A stretch of 64,000 nucleotides of DNA from Xenopus tropicalis (Eukaryota > Chordata > Amphibia > Anura > Pipidae): NCBI RefSeq assembly GCF_000004195.4, contig NC_030679.2, positions 144,477,539 through 144,541,538 of the forward strand, in the 5' to 3' direction. Positions 55,901 to 64,000 of this stretch are shown here, one piece after another. Position numbers and translations under genes: made by a program. Under the pieces are notes generated by a model that saw nothing but the letters and a program-made list of their open reading frames with translations, had not been told where the DNA came from and searched no databases. How positions within the stretch are numbered: the stretch's first letter is position 1; every line of letters starts with the position of its first letter.

Positions 55901-58900
55901 ACTGTATATACAGGCCAGTAACCCTCTCATATAATATATACAGGCTTCCCTGACTCCTATTACTGTATATACAGGCCGGCAACCCTCTCATATAATATAT
56001 CCAGGCTTCCCTGACACCTACTACTGTATATACAGGCCGGCAACCCTCTCATATAATATATACAGGCTTCCCTGACTCCTATTACTGTATATACAGGCCG
56101 GCAACCCTCTCATATAATATATCCAGGCTTCCCTGACACCTACTACTGTATATACAGGCCGGCAACCCTCTCATATAATATATCCAGGCTTCCCTGACTC
56201 CTATTACTGTATATACAGGCCGGCAACCCTCTCATATAATATATACAGGCTTCCCTGACTCCTATTACTGTATATACAGGCCGGCAACCCTCTCATATAA
56301 TATATCCAGGCTTCCCTGACTCCTATTACTGTATATACAGGCCTGCAACCCTCTCATATAAAATATCCAGGCTCCCCTGACTCCTATTACTGTATATACA
56401 GGCCGGCAACCCTCTCATATAATATATCCAGGCTTCCCTGACACCTACTACTGTATATACAGGCCGGCAACCCTCTCATATAATATATCCAGGCTTCCCT
56501 GACACCTACTACTGTATATACAGGCCGGCAACCCTCTCATATAATATATACAGGCTTCCCTGACTCCTATTACTGTATATACAGGCCGGTAACCCTCTCA
56601 TATAATATATCCAGGCTTCCCTGACTCCTATTACTGTATATACAGGCCGGCAACCCTCTCATATAATATATACAGGCTTCCCTGACTCCTATTACTGTAT
56701 ATACAGGCCGGCAACCCTCTCATATAATATATCCAGGCTTCCCTGACACCTACTACTGTATATACAGGCCGGCAACCCTCTCATATAATATATCCAGGCT
56801 TCCCTGACTCCTATTACTGTATATACAGGCCGGCAACCCTCTCATATAATATATCCAGGCTTCCCTGACTCCTATTACTGTATATACAGGCCGGCAACCC
56901 TCTCATATAATATATCCAGGCTTCCCTGACTCCTATTACTGTATATACAGGCCGGCAACCCTCTCATATAATATATCCAGGCTTCCCTGACTCCTATTAC
57001 TGTATATACAGGCCGGTAACCCTCTCATATAATATATCCAGGCTTCCCTGACTCCTATTACTGTATATACAGGCCAGTAACCCTCTCATATAATATATAC
57101 AGGCTTCCCTGACTCCTATTACTGTATATACAGGCCGGCAACCCTCTCATATAATATATCCAGGCTTCCCTGACTCCTATTACTGTATATACAGGCCGGT
57201 AACCCTCTCATATAATATATCCAGGCTTCCCTAACTCCTATTACTGTATATACAGGCCAGGGACCCTCTCATATAATATATCCAGGCTTCCCTGACTCCT
57301 ATTACTGTATATACAGGCCAGGGACCCTCTCATATAATATATCCAGGCTTCCCTGACTCCTATTACTGTATATACAGGCCGGCAACCCTCTCATATAATA
57401 TATACAGGCTTCCCTGACTCCTATTACTGTATATACAGGCCGGCAACCCTCTCATATAATATATCCAGGCTTCCCTGACTCCTATTACTGTATATACAGG
57501 CCAGGGACCCTCTCATATAATATATCCAGGCTTCCCTGACTCCTATTACTGTATATACAGGCCGGTAACCCTCTCATATAATATATCCAGGCTTCCCTGA
57601 CTCCTATTACTGTATATACAGGCCAGGGACCCTCTCATATAATATATACAGGCTTCCCTGACTCCTATTACTGTATATACAGGCCAGGGACCCTCTCATA
57701 TAATATATACAGGCTTCCCTGACTCCTATTACTGTATATACAGGCCGGTAACCCTCTCATATAATATATACAGGCTTCCCTGACTCCTATTACTGTATAT
57801 ACAGGCCAGGGACCCTCTCATATAATATATCCAGGCTTCCCTGACTCCTATTACTGTATATACAGGCCGGTAACCCTCTCATATAATATATACAGGCTTC
57901 CCTGACTCCTATTACTGTATATACAGGCCGGTAACCCTCTCATATAATATATACAGGCTTCCCTGACTCCTATTACTGTATATACAGGCCAGGGACCCTC
58001 TCATATAATATATACAGGCTTCCCTGACTCCTATTACTGTATATACAGGCCAGGGACCCTCTCATATAATATATACAGGCTTCCCTGACTCCTATTACTG
58101 TATATACAGGCCAGGGACCCTCTCATATAATATATCCAGGCTTCCCTGACTCCTATTACTGTATATACAGGCCGGTAACCCTCTCATATAATATATCCAG
58201 GCTTCCCTGACTCCTATTACTGTATATACAGGCCAGGGACCCTCTCATATAATATATACAGGCTTCCCTGACTCCTATTACTGTATATACAGGCCAGGGA
58301 CCCTCTCATATAATATATACAGGCTTCCCTGACTCCTATTACTGTATATACAGGCCGGTAACCCTCTCATATAATATATACAGGCTTCCCTGACTCCTAT
58401 TACTGTATATACAGGCCAGGGACCCTCTCATATAATATATCCAGGCTTCCCTGACTCCTATTACTGTATATACAGGCCGGTAACCCTCTCATATAATATA
58501 TACAGGCTTCCCTGACTCCTATTACTGTAAATACAGGCCAGGGACCCTCTCATATAATATATACAGGCTTCCCTGACCCCTATTACTGTATATACAGGCC
58601 GGCAACCCTCTCATATAATATATACAGGCTTCCCTGACTCCTATTACTGTATATACAGGCCAGGGACCCTCTCATATAATATATACAGGCTTCCCTGACT
58701 CCTATTACTGTATATACAGGCCGGTAACCCTCTCATATAATATATCCAGGCTTCCCTGACTCCTATTACTGTATATACAGGCCGGCAACCCTCTCTTATA
58801 ATATATACAGGCTTCCCTGACTCCTATTACTGTATATACAGGCCGGTAACCCTCTCATATAATATATACAGGCTTCCCTGACTCCTATTACTGTATATAC

Positions 58901-61032
58901 AGGCCGGCAACCTTCTCATATAATATATACAGGCTTCCCTGACTCCTATTACTGTATATACAGGCCGGTAACCCTCTCATATAATATATACAGGCTTCCC
59001 TGACTCCTATTACTGTATATACAGGCCGGTAACCCTCTCATATAATATATCCAGGCTTCCCTGACTCCTATTACTGTATATACAGGCCGGCAACCCTCTC
59101 ATATAATATATCCAGGCTTCCCTGACTCCTATTACAGTATATACAGGCCGGCAACCCTCTCATATAATATATACAGGCTTCCCTGACTCCTATTACTGTA
59201 TATACAGGCGGGTAACCCTCTCATATAATATATACAGGCTTCCCTGACTCCTATTACTGTATATACAGGCCGGCAACCCTCTCATATAATATATCCAGGC
59301 TTCCCTGACTCCTATTACTGTATATACAGGCCGGTAACCCTCTCATATAATATATACAGGCTTCCCTGACTCCTATTACTGTATATACATGCCGGCAACC
59401 CTCTCATATAATATATACAGGCTTCCCTGACCCCTATTACTGTATATACAGGCCGGCAACCCTCTCATATAATATATACAGGCTTCCCTGACTCCTATTA
59501 CTGTATATACAGGCCAGGGACCCTCTCATATAATATATACAGGCTTCCCTGACTCCTATTACTGTATATACAGGCCGGTAACCCTCTCATATAATATATA
59601 CAGGCTTCCCTGACTCCTATTACTGTATATACATGCCGGCAACCCTCTCATATAATATATACAGGCTTCCCTGACCCCTATTACTGTATATACAGGCCGG
59701 CAACCCTCTCATATAATATATACAGGCTTCCCTGACTCCTATTACTGTATATACAGGCCAGGGACCCTCTCATATAATATATACAGGCTTCCCTGACTCC
59801 TATTACTGTATATACAGGCCGGTAACCCTCTCATATAATATATCCAGGCTTCCCTGACTCCTATTACTGTATATACAGGCCGGCAACCCTCTCATATAAT
59901 ATATACAGGCTTCCCTGACTCCTATTACTGTATATACAGGCCGGTAACCCTCTCATATAATATATACAGGCTTCCCTGACTCCTATTACTGTATATACAG
60001 GCCGGCAACCCTCTCATATAATATATACAGGCTTCCCTGACTCCTATTACTGTATATACAGGCCGGTAACCCTCTCATATAATATATACAGGCTTCCCTG
60101 ACTCCTATTACTGTATATACAGGCCGGTAACCCTCTCATATAATATATACAGGCTTCCCTGACTCCTATTACTGTATATACAGGCCGGTAACCCTCTCAT
60201 ATAATATATCCAGGCTTCCCTGACTCCTATTACTGTATATACAGGCCGGTAACCCTCTCATATAATATATCCAGGCTTCCCTGACTCCTATTACTGTATA
60301 TACAGGCCGGCAACCCTCTCATATAATATATCCAGGCTTCCCTGACTCCTATTACAGTATATACAGGCCGGCAACCCTCTCATATAATATATACAGGCTT
60401 CCCTGACTCCTATTACTGTATATACAGGCGGGTAACCCTCTCATATAATATATACAGGCTTCCCTGACTCCTATTACTGTATATACAGGCCGGCAACCCT
60501 CTCATATAATATATACAGGCTTCCCTGACTCCTATTACTGTATATACAGGCCGGTAACCCTCTCATATAATATATACAGGCTTCCCTGACTCCTATTACT
60601 GTATATACATGCCGGCAACCCTCTCATATAATATATACAGGCTTCCCTGACCCCTATTACTGTATATACAGGCCGGCAACCCTCTCATATAATATATACA
60701 GGCTTCCCTGACTCCTATTACTGTATATACATGCCGGCAACCCTCTCATATAATATATACAGGCTTCCCTGACTCCTATTACTGTATATACATGCCGGCA
60801 ACCCTCTCATATAATATATACAGGCTTCCCTGACTCCTATTACTGTATATACAGGCCGGCAACCCTCTCATATAATATATACAGGCTTCCCTGACTCCTA
60901 TTACTGTATATACAGGCCGGCAACCCTCTCATATAATATATACAGACTTTTATAGCTACTTATACTGTATAAATTAACCATTAAATATCTCACATACAAA
61001 GTATTCCCCGGGCAGAGACCAGTTAAACCAGT

Positions 61033-61320
61033 AACTTACTGGAACAAAACCCTTACCCGTTCCAATCTCCGAGCCGAAAACCCGCCGCTTACCGTTGCCT
61101 AGCAACCCCTCAGCGTCCTAACCAAAACGCGCAGGATTCAGGAGATTCTGACCATTCACCTACTGAGCCCCGGTCACATGGGGCAGAAGGCAAGTCCGCC
61201 ATTATTGTAGCTGGAAGTTTTAGCGCTTTGTCGTAAAAGCGACGACACATCCCTGATTATGAAACCTGTCCCAAACTAACATATATATAGATGCAAAGCC
61301 TCCACAATGGCGGCTAATCG
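61033..61320 (-). promoter_or_regulatory. Probable TMEM107 promoter and non-coding first exon, with X-box
   Basis: GTTGCCTAGCAAC at 61094-61106 is a palindromic X-box (half-sites GTTGCC and AGCAAC, 1-bp spacer), the site of RFX factors that drive ciliary genes. YY1-like ATGGCGG motifs lie on both strands (minus 61204-61194; plus 61304-61317). Minus-strand GTAAG donors occur after 61093, 61057 and 61039, any of which could end a non-coding exon joined to the acceptor at 44781. CpGs are frequent. Assignment to TMEM107 is inference from strand, the X-box and the need for an upstream exon. Confidence 0.6.
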
Positions 61321-61389
61321 AAAAGAAGTTACAGTTCGAGCGAAAATATATCAAGCCATAGATGCAGGGGGGAAAATAAAAAGCTGAGT

Positions 61390-61471
61390 TGGCAGCGGTG
61401 GGATTCGAACCCACGCCTCCAGAGAGACTGGAGCCTAAATCCAGCGCCTTAGACCGCTCGGCCACGCTACC
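61390..61471 (-). tRNA. tRNA-Leu (anticodon TAG)
   Basis: An 82-nt class-II tRNA: acceptor GGTAGCG/CGCTGCC, discriminator A, anticodon stem CTGGA/TCCAG with loop TTTAGGC, B box GGTTCGAATCC. It differs from the two AAG genes in the anticodon and in the variable arm (TCTCTGGAGG against TCTTCGGGGG). The minus strand continues to TTTTT at 61382-61378. A tRNA-Leu(TAG) gene also lies near TMEM107 on human 17p13.1. Confidence 0.97.
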
Positions 61472-61691
61472 TTCTTACTACAGGCCTGATGCACCCTGGG
61501 AATATTACTGGGTATAATGACGTCATTATGACTTTACTTCCCACAGTGAGGGAATTAACTGCATGGGAAGTTACACAAGGGATTTATATATCCTCTATAC
61601 AGGTGGTTTAGGCTCCTGAAACATTGTTTCTTTCCCACCCTCCAGGGGGCGGGGGAAGCAGCACCTCCCTGTGCATACCCCTTGACTATCT
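61472..61691. other. Intergenic flank upstream of tRNA-Leu(TAG)
   Basis: Unique sequence without a recognisable exon. TTTCTTTCCCACCCTCCAG (61626-61644) could be a splice acceptor, but the sequence behind it is interrupted after 50 bp by a MITE. Confidence 0.3.
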
Positions 61692-61699
61692 GGGCCCAC

Positions 61700-61887
61700 C
61701 AGGGTCGGACTGGGCCGCTGGGACACCGGGACAAATCCCGGCGCTCCCCCTGCCCGACCGTTCCTCCCCTGAGGCGTTAAATTTACGGGAGCTCAGGGGA
61801 GGACGTCGGGTGGGGGACCCTGTGGGGGGTTGGGGGGGTTAGGGCGGGAGCCCTGGTGTGCCCTGCACCCCCCCCAGTCCGACCCTG
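61700..61887. mobile_element. hAT-type MITE with perfect 8-bp target duplication
   Basis: A 188-bp element beginning CAGGGTCGGACTGGG and ending with its exact inverse CCCAGTCCGACCCTG. It is flanked on both sides by GGGCCCAC (61692-61699 and 61888-61895). The 8-bp duplication and CAGGG/CCCTG ends are typical of hAT elements. It has no coding capacity. Confidence 0.93.
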
Positions 61888-62036
61888 GGGCCCACAGATA
61901 TAGCTATCTTTCACTCCCCAAAATGTGTAGGGCTGTATAACAAACTGCCTAGATCTTCTAATCAGGCATTGGCCCATCTGGAACGCTCTCCAAAGAGTGG
62001 CCCCTAAGCCAAATGGATGGAGAGCATACAAGTAAA

Positions 62037-62264
62037 GGTGGCCATACACGTAGCTGAAGTTCAGGGCTGAATCATCAGATAAGGAGGTAGAAACAATAGA
62101 AATTCTACCTCCTTCAGCCCTGAACGTAGATTTTGCTCGGGCGCCTTCAATGGCGCCTTCAACCGATATCCACAGCCTCTGGGATATTGGTCGCCTCTAC
62201 AAGTCACCATACACGCACCGAATATTGTACGAGATGATAACATCTGTGCGTGTATGGCTGGCTT
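62037..62264. mobile_element. MITE with GGCCATACACG ends and internal hairpins
   Basis: Ends GGTGGCCATACACG (62037) and CGTGTATGGCTGGC (62249-62262) are inverted repeats. Inside are a long hairpin (GTTCAGGGCTGAA...AAGGAGGTAGAA pairing with TTCTACCTCCTTCAGCCCTGAAC's halves, 62060-62127) and a second one (CCATACACGCAC at 62208 with GTGCGTGTATGG at 62246), suggesting a composite or nested element. Confidence 0.7.
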
Positions 62265-62339
62265 ACGAATGCCTTTCTATTGTTCCGATTACTGATTGAT
62301 CAGAACAGCAGGAGGGAGAGAGAAGGTGTAGTAAGGTAA

Positions 62340-62935
62340 ACTGATAGATCGATAGAAAGAGATACTGGGGAGAAGCAGATGAAGGTCTCTCAGGGAAGAA
62401 GCGTTGGATCAAGGAGATCGTGGGAGAAGCAGATGAAGGTCTCTCTGGGAAGAAGCAGTTGGATCAAGGAGATGGTGGGAAGAAGCAGATGAAGGTCTCT
62501 CAGGGAAGAAGCAGTTGGATCAAGGAGATGGTGGGGAGAAGCAGATGAAGGTCTCTCAGGGAAGAAGCAGTTGGATCAAGGAGATGGTAGGAAGAAGGAG
62601 ATGAAGGTCTCTCAGGGAAGAAGCAGTTGGATCAAGGAGATGGTGGGAAGAAGGAGATCAAGGTCTCTCGGGGAAGAAGCAGTTGGATCAAGGAGATGGT
62701 GGGAAGAAGGAGATGAAGGTCTCTCAGGGAAGAAGCAGTTGGATCAAGGAGATGGTGGGAAGAAGGAGATGAAGGTCTCTCAGGGAAGAAGCAGTTGGAT
62801 CAAGGAGATGGTGGGAAGAAGGAGATGAAGGTCTCTCAGGGAAGAAGCAGTTGGATCAAGGAGATGGTGGGAAGAAGGAGATGAAGGTCTCTCAGGGAAG
62901 AAGCAGTTGGATCAAGGAGATGGTGGGGAGAAGCA
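62340..62935 (+). repeat. 56-bp minisatellite
   Basis: Ten to eleven units of GATGAAGGTCTCTCAGGGAA plus GAAGCAGTTGGATCAAGGAG and ATGGTGGGAAGAAGGA, purine-rich on the plus strand. Spacing is 55-56 bp (GTTGGAT at 62403, 62458, 62514). Confidence 0.93.
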
Positions 62936-63165
62936 GATGGAGATCAGATGGCAGATGAAGATCTTCTTCTTGAGGAGGTTTTGATGGAAGAAGATTCTCC
63001 TATGAAGCAGTCAGGGGACAGAGTTATAAGGAGGAAGCTGTTGGAATAAGTTGATACTAAGTGTAAGCGGCAGGATGAGGAGCTTGAACTAGTGGAATGC
63101 AAATACTGAAACAGCAGCGCACTGGGAGGAAGGCAGTGAAAGAAAAACCAGCAGAGAAGTGCTTA
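62936..63165. other. Purine-rich spacer between two arrays
   Basis: About 230 bp of GA-rich sequence, possibly degenerate array material. No gene seen. Confidence 0.4.
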
Positions 63166-64000
63166 GATCAGTACTAGGCCCCAGTGGGAAGTAGTAAGGA
63201 GAGTGTACTGGGGGGGGAGTAGCTGAATCAGTACTAGGCCCCAGTGGGAAGTAGTAAGGAGAGTGTACTGGGGGGGGGAGTAGCTGAATCAGTACTAGGC
63301 CCCAGTGGGAAGTAGTAAGGAGAGTGTACTGGGGGGGAGTAGCTGAATCAGTACTAGGCCCCAGTGGGAAGTAGTAAGGAGAGTGTACTGGGGGGGAGTA
63401 GTTGAAAGAGAGACCTCAGTGGAAAGTAGTAAGGGGAGAGTACTGGGGGGGGGGGAGGTTGGAAAAGAAACCTCTAAGAAGTAGAGAAGGGAGAGTACTG
63501 GGAGGGAAGTAGCTGAATCAGTACTAGGCCCCAGTGGGAAGTAGTAAGGTGAGAGTACTGGGGTAGGTGTAGTTGGATCAGTACTAGGCCTTAGTGGGAA
63601 GGGGGGAGTACTGGGGTAGGTGTAGTTGGATCAGTACTAGGCCTTAGTGGGAAGGAGAGAGTACAGGGTAGGGGTAGTTGGATCAGTACTAGGCCTCAGT
63701 GGGAAGGGGAGAGTACTGGGGTAGGTGTAGTTGGATCAGTACTAGGCCTTAGTGGGAAGGGGAGAGTACTGGGGTAGGTGTAGTTGGATCAGTATTAGGC
63801 CTTAGTGGGAAGGGGAGAGTACTGGGGTAGGAGTAGTTGGATCAGTACTAGGCCTTAGTGGGAAGGAGAGAGTACTGGGGTAGGGGTAGTTGGATCAGTA
63901 CTAGGCCTCAGTGGGAAGGAGAGAGTACTGGGGTAGGGGTAGTTGGATCAGTACTAGGCCTTAGTGGGAAGGAGAGAGTACTGGGGTAGGGGTAGTTGGA
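63166..64000 (+). repeat. 53-60-bp minisatellite, runs off the window
   Basis: The first part has about 60-bp units (CAGTACTAGGCCCCAGTGGG plus AAGTAGTAAGGAGAGTGTAC plus a G run plus AGTAGCTGAAT). From about 63530 it changes to 53-54-bp units (TTGGATCAGTACTAGGCCTT plus AGTGGGAAGGAGAGAGTACT plus GGGGTAGGGGTAG). The array continues past 64000. Confidence 0.93.

Larger units (their letters stand above)
45171..60946 (+). repeat. 61-bp minisatellite, about 220 copies, interrupted by one LINE
   Basis: Units GGCTTCCCTGACTCCTATTA plus CTGTATATACAGGCCGGCAA plus CCCTCTCATATAATATATAC and A; spacing 61 bp. Each carries the perfect palindrome CTGTATATACAG. Rare variants recur at exactly 5,429 bp, which is 89 units: AAAATATCCAGGCTCCCC (50931/56360), CTGTAAATAC (53098/58527), CTCTCTTATA (53362/58791) and CCCTAACTCC (51803/57232). 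The CR1 at 47607-49960 interrupts the first part only. Probably inside the TMEM107 first intron. Confidence 0.97.

Noticed and set aside
62571..62828. 85-codon frame with KEMKVSQGRSSWIKEMVGRR repeats
   Set aside because: Product of the 56-bp array shifting frame between units; no supporting signals.

Overview
The window looks like amphibian nuclear DNA, most probably Xenopus. Three things point there. There are five canonical eukaryotic tRNA genes with internal A and B boxes and Pol III T-run terminators. Spliced vertebrate genes are readable exon by exon. The transposons (CR1-type LINEs with an 8-bp tail repeat, a T2-type MITE ending in a TTAA-like end, hAT MITEs) are of frog type. Roughly three quarters of the 64 kb is minisatellite, in more than ten unrelated families. 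Almost all of the long open frames are by-products of those arrays, many of whose units are multiples of 3 bp and free of stops.

Layout. 1-5.2 kb: a 27/42-bp array in intron 2 of a minus-strand gene whose first two exons (5181-5517) match the N-terminus of CTC1 (CST telomere complex). 5.8 kb: tRNA-Leu(AAG), followed directly by an 8.5-kb 51-bp array to 14.47 kb. 14.9 kb: tRNA-Pro(TGG), minus. 15.0-20.85 kb: a giant inverted repeat with 2.5-kb arms, each mostly a 63/70-bp array. Its 0.7-kb spacer holds the promoter and signal-peptide exon of a plus-strand, B7/butyrophilin-like, single V-set membrane protein (exons at 17767, 21526 and 22992). 24.5 kb: a second, identical tRNA-Leu(AAG). 25-26.3 kb: a 44-bp array. 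26.6 kb: a paralogous V-set exon that has lost the canonical second cysteine. 27.0-27.7 kb: a decayed CR1. 27.9 kb: tRNA-Pro(AGG). 28.15-29.7 kb: the same 130-bp satellite that follows the first V-set exon.

31.0-44.8 kb is TMEM107 on the minus strand: five coding exons, 140 codons, a ciliary transition-zone membrane protein. Intron 3 has been inflated by a 10.3-kb, 41-bp array that grew inside the 3' end of a CR1 LINE. A strong splice acceptor just before the ATG implies an upstream non-coding exon. A palindromic X-box (RFX site) with two YY1-like motifs at 61.1-61.3 kb marks the likely promoter, so intron 1 would hold a 24-bp array and a 13.4-kb, 61-bp array into which a nearly undamaged, 5'-truncated CR1 element has inserted. 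61.4 kb: tRNA-Leu(TAG). Beyond it lie two small DNA-transposon MITEs and two more arrays, the last running off the window.

The most interesting theme is how the arrays arose. At least three can be traced in the sequence to a source: the CTC1 exon 2/intron 2 boundary (so about 90 copies of a splice donor were amplified), the donor side of the V-set exon, and a LINE 3' end. CTC1, TMEM107 and a tRNA-Leu(TAG) gene are also linked on human 17p13.1, which supports the gene calls. The V-set genes lie where a mammal would have other genes.
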